From: Enemella evansiae
Lineage (GTDB): Bacteria; Actinomycetota; Actinomycetes; Propionibacteriales; Propionibacteriaceae
Assembly (NCBI RefSeq): GCF_002250705.1
Contig: NZ_NMVP01000036.1
Coordinates: forward strand, 62,001-126,000
Reading direction: 5' to 3'
Length of the DNA: 64,000 nt
Below are positions 49,773 through 57,479 of the stretch, one piece after another. The stretch's first letter is position 1. Every line of letters starts with the position of its first letter. The notes beneath the pieces were generated by a model, which was not told the DNA's origin, did no database searches, and saw nothing but the letters and a program-made list of their open reading frames with translations. The position numbers and the translations under genes were made by a program.

Positions 49773-50567
49773 TCACAACACCGGTGGCGGGGAGGCGGTC
49801 AGCGCGGCGACCGTGTGCAGCACCGAGTAGGGCGTGATGGCACTGCTGCGCGGATTGCGCGCACTGGGTCGGTGCCGCATCTCGAAGGTGTACTCGCCGA
49901 GGGGCCCGACCGCTTCGATCCGGTGCGTGCTCGAGGTCGCATCGGGGTCGGCGCACAGCTCGACCGTGAGCTGCTGCGGACCACCGATCGCCAGGGCCAC
50001 ACCGGCCACGATATTGAGCGAGTCGGGAAACAACCGGACGGCCTCGACCGGCGTACCGGCAAAGACCTGGACAGGCCGTTGCGCACCGGTGATGGCGCGG
50101 ACCTGGTCGGCCGGCATCCAATCCCGGACCAGCGTGGCCGGACGCTTGGTGGTATGCATCAGCACCCTCTCGAAGGGGGCTGCGCGGCGGGCGGAGGCCA
50201 GCAGATCCAGACCACCGACGGCCCCGTGGGTGGCGTGCACGCGACCGGGACCGAGCGCGGCCAGCCGACCGGCCAGGCGAGGATCCAGACAGGCCCCCAC
50301 CGAGGTGACGAGCAGGTCGACCCCCGAGCCGACGACCTGATCGATGACCTGGTGCACCACCGGTTGCCCGGCACACTCCACAACCAGATCCGCATCACCC
50401 AGTGCCGCGGTCAGGTCGAGCTGTGGCGCGGGTGGGTCGGCCACCGGCGAGCGGCTCACGACGGCGCCCAGTGCGGCACCGGGTACCGCACCGGCGGCCA
50501 ACTCGGCCGCCACCACCGAGCCGATCACCCCGTGACCGAGCACCACCACGCGCATTGGCTGGTTCAT
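49773..50567 (-). CDS. aspartate dehydrogenase-like NAD(P) oxidoreductase
   Basis: The 264-residue protein has an N-terminal Rossmann motif VVVLGHGVIGSVVA and the NadX/aspartate dehydrogenase domain, with FPDSLNIVAGVALA and NPRSSAITPYSVL. Family members oxidise L-aspartate or reduce iminoaspartate. Neither nadA nor nadC is near, so NAD synthesis is not indicated; it is instead fused by an ATGA overlap to the transporter ATPase gene. An amine or imine step in a catabolic route is possible (inference). Confidence 0.82.
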   Translation of the reverse strand: MNQPMRVVVLGHGVIGSVVAAELAAGAVPGAALGAVVSRSPVADPPAPQLDLTAALGDADLVVECAGQPVVHQVIDQVVGSGVDLLVTSVGACLDPRLAGRLAALGPGRVHATHGAVGGLDLLASARRAAPFERVLMHTTKRPATLVRDWMPADQVRAITGAQRPVQVFAGTPVEAVRLFPDSLNIVAGVALAIGGPQQLTVELCADPDATSSTHRIEAVGPLGEYTFEMRHRPSARNPRSSAITPYSVLHTVAALTASPPPVL

Positions 50568-51406
50568 GCCGGTTCGGCCTCGGCCGACCCCTGGCTGAGC
50601 TGGGTATGGCGCAGCAGCTGCGTCACATGGCCGCGGATCTCGACGAACCGTGGATCGGTCTTCGTCGTGAAATGATTACGCGGATGCGGCAGGTCGACCT
50701 CGATCGTCTCGGCAACCACGCTCGGCGGGGTGGAGAGGACGATGATGTGATCGGCGAGGTACACCGATTCATCGATGTCATGGGTGACGACCAGCACCGT
50801 GATTCCCAACTGTCGTTGGATTCTCAGCAGCAGATCCTCCAGGTCAGCCCGGGTCTGGGCATCCACCGAGGCGTACGGCTCATCCATCAGCAGGAGCTTC
50901 GGCCGGGAGGCCAGTGCGCGGGCGATCGCGACGCGCTGCTGCATGCCGCCCGACATCTGCCAGGGATACAGCTTCTCCCGTCCGGACAGTCCGACGGCTT
51001 CGATCGCCTCCGTGACGCGCTGGTCACGCTCGGCGACCGGCAACCCGGACAGCGGGAAGGCGATGTTCTTGTCCACCCGCAGCCACGGATACAGCGACCG
51101 CGAATAGTCCTGGAACACCATCGCGAGACCGGCCGGTACACCATTGACCGGTGCCCCCTCGAAGGTGACCGTGCCCTCGGTGGGGCTGTCCAGTCCGCTG
51201 ATGATTCGTAGCAGGGTCGACTTGCCGCAGCCGGACGGGCCGACGATCACACTGACCTGATGGGCCGGGACGGAACAGCTGATGTTCCGCACCGCCAGAT
51301 TGTCACCGTAGCGTTTGGAAACCTGCTGCAGCTGGAGTTCTGGCTGTTCCACCGCGATCGGCGCGGAGGTCTGGTCATTCGATTGGGTCATGGTTGTCTC
51401 AGTCAT
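50564..51406 (-). CDS. ABC transporter ATP-binding protein (nitrate/sulfonate/taurine type)
   Basis: The 280-residue ATPase has Walker A VGPSGCGKSTLLRIISG, Q-loop VFQDYSRSLYPWL, signature MSGGMQQRVAIARALA, Walker B LLLMDEPYASVD and the H-loop VTHDIDESVYLAD. The FQDY/LYPWL pattern is that of the SsuB/TauB subfamily, which imports sulfonates, nitrate, phthalate-like or other organic anions. It works with the two permeases upstream. It overlaps the permease gene by eight bases and the aspartate dehydrogenase-like gene by four. Confidence 0.92.
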   Translation of the reverse strand: MTETTMTQSNDQTSAPIAVEQPELQLQQVSKRYGDNLAVRNISCSVPAHQVSVIVGPSGCGKSTLLRIISGLDSPTEGTVTFEGAPVNGVPAGLAMVFQDYSRSLYPWLRVDKNIAFPLSGLPVAERDQRVTEAIEAVGLSGREKLYPWQMSGGMQQRVAIARALASRPKLLLMDEPYASVDAQTRADLEDLLLRIQRQLGITVLVVTHDIDESVYLADHIIVLSTPPSVVAETIEVDLPHPRNHFTTKTDPRFVEIRGHVTQLLRHTQLSQGSAEAEPA

Positions 51407-52331
51407 TCTGTTCCGTCGCTCCTCGATGCCAGGCGAGCACCCGGCGTTCGATCAACAAGAAGATGCAGTTCATCGCCACGCCGAGCGCCGCCAGCACGAT
51501 CAGGACCGCCCAGAAACCGGAGTAGTCGAAGTTGCGCTGGGTGGAGATGAGCAGGTAGCCCAAGCCATTCTCGGACTTCTGCAGTTCGGAGATGATCATC
51601 AGGATCAGGGACATCGCCATCGCGGTACGGATTCCGGCGAAGATCTTGGGGGCCGCACCGGGCAGCACGATGTGACTCAGCACCAGCCGTGCCGGAATCC
51701 GGAAGATGGCTGCCGCCTGGGCCCTGGTCTCCCCCACCGACTGGACGCCGTCGATGGTGTTGAACAGGATCGGCCAGACCACGCTGAACGCGATCAGGAA
51801 GATCTTCGGCGCATCCCCGATTCCGAACAGGAAGAAGAAGACGCCGAGCAGAGCCGGGCTCGGCAGCGATCGGCCGAGATGGATCAACGGCTGGAACAGC
51901 GCAGCGAGCAGGGGGAAGATGCCGAGCAGGACCCCCACCCCGACACCGATCGCGATGGCGAGCCCCAGACCGGCCAGGGCGCGGCCCACGCTGGGGAAGA
52001 AGTGGGTCCAAGTGGCTTCACCCAGGAAGAACTGTCGCGGGTCGGCGCTGAGGAACATCTCTGCACACCTGGCGAAAGCATCCATCGGAGTCGGCACGAA
52101 CAATCCACCCGCCTCGGACTGCGAGAGGGCGTACCAACCGAGCAGAATCACGATCGGCACCACCAACCGCAGCCCGATCCGCGTGATCAGCGGAACCCCG
52201 CGACGACGCCGACCTCGAGCCGCCGACTCCCCCGACGTCTGCACCGCGGCCCGATCCGCATCCGCCTCGGTCTCGGCGATCGATCCGACCTCGTGGTCGA
52301 CCGTGACTTCTTCATGATTGAGTGAGGTCAC
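51399..52331 (-). CDS. ABC transporter permease (SsuC-like)
   Basis: The 310-residue permease has a hydrophilic N-terminus of about 45 residues and six helices. The coupling region after helix 3 reads LPSPALLGVFFFLFGIGDAPK, and the EAA loop shows VGETRAQAAAIFRIPARLVLSHIVLPGAAPKI (seen in part). The GTG at 52331 overlaps the preceding permease stop by GTGA, as elsewhere in this operon. It forms the membrane pore with the next permease; the substrate is unknown. Confidence 0.9.
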   Translation of the reverse strand: MTSLNHEEVTVDHEVGSIAETEADADRAAVQTSGESAARGRRRRGVPLITRIGLRLVVPIVILLGWYALSQSEAGGLFVPTPMDAFARCAEMFLSADPRQFFLGEATWTHFFPSVGRALAGLGLAIAIGVGVGVLLGIFPLLAALFQPLIHLGRSLPSPALLGVFFFLFGIGDAPKIFLIAFSVVWPILFNTIDGVQSVGETRAQAAAIFRIPARLVLSHIVLPGAAPKIFAGIRTAMAMSLILMIISELQKSENGLGYLLISTQRNFDYSGFWAVLIVLAALGVAMNCIFLLIERRVLAWHRGATEQND

Positions 52332-53116
52332 TGGGCCAGTCCCTTCTTCCAACCGAAGACTCCGTTGTCCAGGGCGGCCATCAGCAGGCTCACCGCCACC
52401 CCCAGCAGGCCGGCAACCAGGGTGGCGGCGTACACCAGGTCCAGATTCGCGGCATTGGCACTGTTCTGCAGGATGTAGCCACCGATCCCGGTGCCGGAAC
52501 CGATCAGCAGTTCCGCCGACACAGCGACGATCAGACCGATCGAGGCGGCGATCCGGATGCCGGTGAACGCGAAGGGCAGGGCCGAGGGCAGCGTGACCCG
52601 GCGCAGGATTCCCAACTCGGAGATCCCGAACGATCGTGCGGTCTGCACCGCGGTGCTGTCGGTGGAGCGGACGCCGTACATGGTGTTCAGCAGGATCGGC
52701 CAGACGCAGGCGAGTGCGACGGTGATCGACAGCGGCAGCATTCCCGAACCGAGCAGCAGCACCAGGATCGGGCCGAGGGCGATCGAGGGCAGCACCCGGA
52801 AGCACTCCACCGGAAGTTCGAAGGCGATCAGCACCATCCGGCTGGCCCCCATCGCCGCGCCGAGCAGGACACCCGCGACCGCGGCCAGCAACAGGCCCAG
52901 CATCCATTCGGCGATGGTGAATCCGACAGCCGACCAGAACTCGGCGTCCGACATCAGCACCCCCGTGCCGCCGAGCACCTGACTGGGGATCGGCAGACCC
53001 GGTTTGGAGATCACGGTACGCAGCAGCAGCTCGGTCACCGCGGTGGTTCCGAGCACACCGACCACCCCGAGCACGATCTGGCGATTGCGGTTGTACGGCG
53101 CGTGCAGCAGATTCAT
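52328..53116 (-). CDS. ABC transporter permease (SsuC-like)
   Basis: The 262-residue partner permease has six helices and the same EAA region (TARSFGISELGILRRVTLPSALP). Two adjacent ATGs are possible; AAAGGGG is best spaced for the second at 53116, the first being three bases upstream. Two distinct permeases, rather than one homodimer, distinguish this from most SsuABC systems. Confidence 0.9.
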   Translation of the reverse strand: MNLLHAPYNRNRQIVLGVVGVLGTTAVTELLLRTVISKPGLPIPSQVLGGTGVLMSDAEFWSAVGFTIAEWMLGLLLAAVAGVLLGAAMGASRMVLIAFELPVECFRVLPSIALGPILVLLLGSGMLPLSITVALACVWPILLNTMYGVRSTDSTAVQTARSFGISELGILRRVTLPSALPFAFTGIRIAASIGLIVAVSAELLIGSGTGIGGYILQNSANAANLDLVYAATLVAGLLGVAVSLLMAALDNGVFGWKKGLAQ

Positions 53117-53144
53117 CATGGCCCCTTTCGGCGATCGGGCGGGA

Positions 53145-54113
53145 TCAGACCGCGGGCTGCCAGGCGTGGTCCTCAGCCTTGTAGTCGGGCTTGACCAGAC
53201 CCTGCTGCTTGAGGATCTCGACAGCCTTGGCGTAGTCAGCGGACTGGAAGGAGTCGTAGTACTTGGGCAACGGCATGTTCTTCGCCACCGCGGGATCGAG
53301 TTTGGCCACACCGGGCAGCCATTCCCGCTGAGCGGACTCGTTGGCCTTCAGGTCGGCTCCGGCCGCATACATCGCCCGAGCGAAGGCAGCGGTGCTGCCG
53401 GGGTTCGACCTGATGAACTTCTCACTGGCCACGTAGTCGGAGCCGGCCAGCCCACGATTGGGCCCCTCGGTCAGATCGGCGATCTGACGCAGACCGGCGT
53501 TGCGAGCCGCGGAGGCGAAAGGCTCGGGCAGGTAACCGGCCTCGATGGATCCCGCCTGCACACCCTTGACCATCTCGGGGAAGGGCACCTCCACCCAGTT
53601 GGGCTTGACGTCGAGCCCCTTGGATCGAGCCAGGTTGTTGAAGGTGATATCACCCATGTTCTTGGTGGTGTTGATCCCGAGGCTTCTGCCGTTCAGGTCG
53701 GCCATCGATCGGATCGGGGAATCGGGGTTGACGAAGACTCCCAACCCGTTGTCGGCGAGCGCACTGGTCAGCACCACGGTCTTGATCGGTAGCCCCGAGT
53801 TGGCTGCCATCGAGGTGCCGAACGGAGTCGAGTTGGTCATGTCCAGCTCTCCCGAGGCGACCTTCTGGATACCGACCGGCCCACCCTGCACCGCGACGAT
53901 CTCCACATTGAGGCCCTCCTTGGCGAAGAAGCCCTTGTCCTTGGCCCAGTAGAGCGCGGCATAGTCGGCCAGCGGCAACGAACCGACCTTCAGATCGGTC
54001 TTCTCGGGCTTCCCGTCCCCGCCGGCCGAAGCCGTGCCCGACCCGCCGCACCCGGTGAGTGCCAGCGACAGCACCGCCACCCCGGCCACCACCATGGACG
54101 TCAACTTCTTCAT
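53145..54113 (-). CDS. ABC transporter substrate-binding lipoprotein (SsuA/NMT1-like)
   Basis: The 322-residue lipoprotein has a signal peptide ending in the lipobox LALTGC (Cys22). The NMT1/SsuA fold shows in KVGSLPLADYAALYWAKDKG and EGLNVEIVAVQGGP, with NSTPFGTSMAANSG and AGYLPEPFAS in the ligand cleft region. It leads the transporter operon and has GGAGG before the ATG. The ligand is presumed to be the aromatic or heteroaromatic acid degraded by the array (inference). Confidence 0.9.
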   Translation of the reverse strand: MKKLTSMVVAGVAVLSLALTGCGGSGTASAGGDGKPEKTDLKVGSLPLADYAALYWAKDKGFFAKEGLNVEIVAVQGGPVGIQKVASGELDMTNSTPFGTSMAANSGLPIKTVVLTSALADNGLGVFVNPDSPIRSMADLNGRSLGINTTKNMGDITFNNLARSKGLDVKPNWVEVPFPEMVKGVQAGSIEAGYLPEPFASAARNAGLRQIADLTEGPNRGLAGSDYVASEKFIRSNPGSTAAFARAMYAAGADLKANESAQREWLPGVAKLDPAVAKNMPLPKYYDSFQSADYAKAVEILKQQGLVKPDYKAEDHAWQPAV

Positions 54114-54157
54114 CGGAGTCCTCCACCGCCAGGGAGCGCGAGGCGGCCCGTGGCCCC

Positions 54158-54173
54158 ATTACCTTTGCGCTCA
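54158..54173 (+). promoter_or_regulatory. 16-bp operator motif, site 3 (before the transporter lipoprotein gene)
   Basis: ATTACCTTTGCGCTCA on the plus strand, 13 of 16 matches to site 2. It lies about 45 bases before the lipoprotein start and 166 bases before the divergent monooxygenase start, so a bound protein could affect both promoters. Confidence 0.6.
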
Positions 54174-54263
54174 ACATTTTTGTTGCAAGCTATTTTGAAC
54201 ACGGGGTCGCCCGAGGGTCAAGGTCTGCCGAAGAATTTCTGGGCCTCGGATCCGAGCCAGGGG

Positions 54264-54293
54264 TTGACGGCACTCCGCGAGGAGTGTTCATAT
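54264..54293 (+). promoter_or_regulatory. candidate promoter of the monooxygenase-iclR unit with a palindrome in its spacer
   Basis: TTGACG (54264-54269) is followed 18 bases later by TCATAT. The spacer holds CACTCC-GCGA-GGAGTG (54271-54286), a perfect 6-base-arm inverted repeat. A separate CTCGGATCCGAG palindrome lies at 54245-54256. Either could bind the IclR-type regulator encoded downstream. Confidence 0.45.
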
Positions 54294-54338
54294 TTGGCTA
54301 TACCTTTCATCTTTGAACAGCCCGATCGGAGCAGATCA

Positions 54339-55454
54339 ATGCGGATCGCGATCAACGGCGCCGGTATCGGCGGCCTCACCCTGGCCCTGGCACTCAATCG
54401 GCTGGGCCTCACCAGCACGGTGTTCGAGCAGGCTCGAGCCTTCACCCGGGTCGGAGCGGACATCAACCTCACCCCGAATGCGGTGCGCGCGCTGGACCAG
54501 TTGGGCATCGGTGAGCAACTGCGCCAGACCGCGGCCAGGCCCGCCTTCCGGATCAGCAGGGACGGTCGCACCGGCGAGGAGACGTCACGCCTACCGATGT
54601 CAGAAGCAGCGGAACAGACCTACGGCGCACCCCAGCTCACCCTGCACCGCGGTGATCTGATGACCGTGCTCGAGGACGCAGTCGGCGCATCGGGTTCCAC
54701 CGAGATCTCGCTCGGGCATCGCCTCGTCGACCTTCGATCGCAGGATTCCCTTCAGACATTGGATTTCGCTGACGGCAGCAGTGCGGAGGCGGATGTCACC
54801 GTGGGTGCTGACGGCATCCATTCAGCCGTGCGTACCACCCTCCTCGGTGCGGAGCATCCCACCTTCACGGGCGTGGTGGCGTATCGCGCGGTGGTACCGA
54901 TCGATCGACTCGCGGGGTTGCCGGACCTGGACTGCTTCACCAAGTGGTGGGGCACCGACCCGGCCGTGCAGATCGTGACCTTCCCGCTGGGTCGTGGCGA
55001 GCTGTTCATCTTCGCCACCGTGCCGCGGTCCAGCTGGTCGGAGGAGTCCTGGACCACTCCCGGTCGGATCGAGGAGCTGCGCGAGGCGTACGCCGCCTTC
55101 CACCCGCAGGCGCGGGCCCTTCTGGACGCCTGCGATGAGGTGCTGACCTCGGCACTGCACGTCCGCGATCCCCTGCCCTGTTGGGGAACTGAGCGGGTCA
55201 CCCTGCTCGGGGACGCCGCCCATCCGATGATGCCGTTCATGGCACAGGGCGCCGGCCAGGCGATCGAGGACGCAGTGGTCCTGGCCAGGACACTGGCCAG
55301 GTTCGAACCGGCCGAAGCGCTGCACCGCTACCAGGCAGCACGAAGAGAGCGCACCGCGAGAATCCAGTTGGGGTCCCGTGGCAACGCCTGGCTGCGGGAG
55401 GGCGGCAACGCCGACTGGGTGTATGGCTATGACGCGTGGGAGGTGGCGGTGTGA
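54339..55454 (+). CDS. FAD-dependent aromatic monooxygenase
   Basis: The 371-residue flavoprotein hydroxylase has the dinucleotide motif INGAGIGGLTLALAL, the ADGIHSAVR (DG) motif and the GDAAHPMMPFMAQGAGQAIED motif. These resemble salicylate hydroxylase and 6-hydroxynicotinate 3-monooxygenase. It likely adds a hydroxyl to a benzoate- or pyridine-type ring, with loss of a carboxyl possible. GGAG seven bases before the ATG supports this start. It is transcribed away from the transporter and overlaps the iclR-type gene. Confidence 0.9.
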   Translation: MRIAINGAGIGGLTLALALNRLGLTSTVFEQARAFTRVGADINLTPNAVRALDQLGIGEQLRQTAARPAFRISRDGRTGEETSRLPMSEAAEQTYGAPQLTLHRGDLMTVLEDAVGASGSTEISLGHRLVDLRSQDSLQTLDFADGSSAEADVTVGADGIHSAVRTTLLGAEHPTFTGVVAYRAVVPIDRLAGLPDLDCFTKWWGTDPAVQIVTFPLGRGELFIFATVPRSSWSEESWTTPGRIEELREAYAAFHPQARALLDACDEVLTSALHVRDPLPCWGTERVTLLGDAAHPMMPFMAQGAGQAIEDAVVLARTLARFEPAEALHRYQAARRERTARIQLGSRGNAWLREGGNADWVYGYDAWEVAV

Positions 55455-56083
55455 GCGACCAGCTGGTGACCCCGGTGCTGCGGGCACTGGACCTGTTGGA
55501 CTGGCTGGCGGCCGGTGGCAATACCGACAACCTGAGCGAGGCGTCCCGCGAGACCGGAATCAGTCGGGCCACCCTGGGCCGACTCCTGGACACCTTCCAC
55601 ACCGCCGGGGTGCTGGCCCCGAGTCCGGCCGGCACCCGCTTCGGCGGCCGGATGCTGCGCCTCGCGGCGGCCGTGATCGGCGATGGCGATCTCACCGGCG
55701 CCGCAGCGGTGACGCTACCCTCGGTCGCCGCCGACCTGGGGTTGTCCACCTATCTGGTCATCCTGGACGGTGAGGACGCGGTGTATCTGCAGCAGCACCT
55801 CCCCGATGCCCCACTGGTCAGCAATATCGGCGTCGGCAGCCGGGTTCCCGCTGTCCAGGTGGCACCCGGGCGCATCCTGCTGGGGATGGCGGAGGAAGTC
55901 GCCTGGAGCCGGTCGGGTCTGGAGTCGGGCGTCGGCGCCGCGGCCATCGGCATCCGGCATCGCGGTGAGTTCGTGGGCGCCATCAGCGTGGCCGGTCCGC
56001 AAGCAGGGGTGGACGCTGTTGCCGATCGGATCGAACCAGTGCTTCTGGTTGCAGCGCAGGACATCAGCGCACGTTTGGGATGA
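55451..56083 (+). CDS. IclR family transcriptional regulator
   Basis: The 210-residue protein has the N-terminal winged helix (VLRALDLLDWLAAGG, SEASRETGISRATLGRLLDTF) and an IclR-type effector domain, but is shorter than the usual 240-260 residues. The start is GTG 55451, overlapping the monooxygenase stop (GTGA), with GGGAGG ahead of it; a GTG 15 bases upstream is less likely. IclR proteins commonly control aromatic catabolism. It probably regulates the monooxygenase and perhaps the transporter. Confidence 0.87.
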   Translation: MSDQLVTPVLRALDLLDWLAAGGNTDNLSEASRETGISRATLGRLLDTFHTAGVLAPSPAGTRFGGRMLRLAAAVIGDGDLTGAAAVTLPSVAADLGLSTYLVILDGEDAVYLQQHLPDAPLVSNIGVGSRVPAVQVAPGRILLGMAEEVAWSRSGLESGVGAAAIGIRHRGEFVGAISVAGPQAGVDAVADRIEPVLLVAAQDISARLG

Positions 56084-56284
56084 TTCGATGGTTCCGGATT
56101 CTTCACCATGGAATCTCGGAACGGGTCACACCCTGCCGCGCAGGCGCTATAACACCGGAAACCCTGTCAGCTAAGGGATTCGCGCGATCCAGAGACCGGA
56201 ATCACAGTTTTCATCACCCAGTAGACTGCCCACCCAGACACCCCGGAATCCCCCGGGCCGCCCTCCAGAGAAGGATTCCCTACC

Positions 56285-57013
56285 ATGGCATCGAATCCCG
56301 AGAAGGACGCCGTGAGCGACGACAGGACCAAGCCCACCCGCACCGACAGGTCGGGTGTCGCGACCGACCAGTCGGCGACCGCCGGCACCACCGACAGCAC
56401 GAGATCCGACACCCCCGCGGGAGCGTCCCGGGTCGGCGCCGCGAGCGGTGCCTCCGATAGGACGGCACCGCAGACCAGCCGGTCGACCGAACAACTCCGT
56501 GACGACAGCTGGGACCGCCGCCAGGCATTCACCGAACTCGAACTGACCCGGGCGAACAACCGCCGAACCACCGATCTCGGGATCCTGGTGCTGCGGGTGG
56601 CCGCCCTGCTGGTGCTGACCCACGGGCTCAGCAAGCTCGGCAACTTCTCCGGCTTCCGCAACACCGTGGCCCAGACCACGATCGGTGCGCCCGCACCGGA
56701 TCTGGTCGCCCTGCTGCAGATCGCGGCCGAGGTCGCCCTGCCGATCGCTCTGTTCCTCGGCATCCTGACCCGCATCTCCGGCCTGCTGCTGGCGATCAGC
56801 ATGACCACGGTCTGGCTGCTGATGCACCTGCTGCCGAACCTGAGCACCCCACTGACCAGCTCGGGTGGCCTGCAGGGTGAACCGGCGCTGCTCTTCGCGC
56901 TCATCGGACTCACCCTGTTCTTCACCGGCGGCGGCCGGTTCTCCGTCGATCGGTTGGTGCTCGGCAAGCGCCTCCAGGACCGTGCGGAACGACGCGCCGA
57001 GAAGCGCGCCTGA
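56285..57013 (+). CDS. DoxX family membrane protein
   Basis: The 242-residue protein has a long, hydrophilic, Ser/Thr/Asp-rich N-terminus (about 1-95) without a signal peptide. Four helices of the DoxX type follow from residue 98 (LGILVLRVAALLVLTHGLSKLG, shown in part, then AEVALPIALFLGILTRISG). AGAAGGA precedes the ATG. DoxX proteins are small redox or quinone-associated membrane proteins of uncertain role. The 200 bases before it hold no gene that I can support. Confidence 0.87.
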   Translation: MASNPEKDAVSDDRTKPTRTDRSGVATDQSATAGTTDSTRSDTPAGASRVGAASGASDRTAPQTSRSTEQLRDDSWDRRQAFTELELTRANNRRTTDLGILVLRVAALLVLTHGLSKLGNFSGFRNTVAQTTIGAPAPDLVALLQIAAEVALPIALFLGILTRISGLLLAISMTTVWLLMHLLPNLSTPLTSSGGLQGEPALLFALIGLTLFFTGGGRFSVDRLVLGKRLQDRAERRAEKRA

Positions 57014-57049
57014 GCGCACCCGCAGCGGGACCTGACCGCCGCACACGAC

Positions 57050-57082
57050 GATCGCCCCGGACCGCATCGGCCCGGGGCGATC
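57050..57082. terminator. bidirectional terminator hairpin
   Basis: Perfect arms GATCGCCCCGG (57050-57060) and CCGGGGCGATC (57072-57082) surround an 11-base loop. It lies between the convergent DoxX and DUF6458-type genes. Confidence 0.8.
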
Positions 57083-57103
57083 GCCTGTCTGGACGGGAAA
57101 GGC

Positions 57104-57313
57104 TCAGACGTCGTCGCGGTAGACCTCGCGGGTCCGCGTGGACCGCGGGCGGTTCATCACGAGCTCCAGCAGCAGCCACACGGCCCCGGCACCGGCGGCG
57201 ATCCAGCCGATCATCACCAGGTCCACCCCGCTGATCGAATCCCGGATGGCCAGCGCCAGCACCAGACCGATGACGATCAGGGCGATCGGACCGCCCAATC
57301 GAGCAGCACGCAT
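57104..57313 (-). CDS. small DUF6458-like membrane protein
   Basis: The 69-residue protein has two hydrophobic helices: GPIALIVIGLVLALAI and VDLVMIGWIAAGAGAVWLLL, linked by the short RDSISG loop. A basic, then acidic tail follows (RSTRTREVYRDDV). Layout and sequence resemble DUF6458, a family of unknown function frequent in actinobacteria. AAAGGAG eight bases before the ATG fixes the start. Confidence 0.8.
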   Translation of the reverse strand: MRAARLGGPIALIVIGLVLALAIRDSISGVDLVMIGWIAAGAGAVWLLLELVMNRPRSTRTREVYRDDV

Positions 57314-57355
57314 GTCGCACACTCCTTTCGCGGGCAGGACAGCCCAGAGGCCCTG

Positions 57356-57361
57356 ATTGTA
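57356..57361 (-). promoter_or_regulatory. -10 element for the DUF6458-like gene
   Basis: TACAAT on the minus strand, an almost consensus -10, about 45 bases before the ATG at 57313. No clear -35 was found. Confidence 0.4.
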
Positions 57362-57479
57362 GACATGACGACCCGCGGAACGCCCGGAAGCGCGCGGAGC
57401 ACCGATCGCTACGATGGTGCCGCGCATCGGTCGGGACGAGCCCCGGCCGGAGGTCAGGGCAGGAGCGACGACGGAACGG

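Noticed and set aside
56084..56284. Small gene between the iclR-type and DoxX genes
   Set aside because: Only short frames without a ribosome site; the region is treated as a non-coding upstream region.
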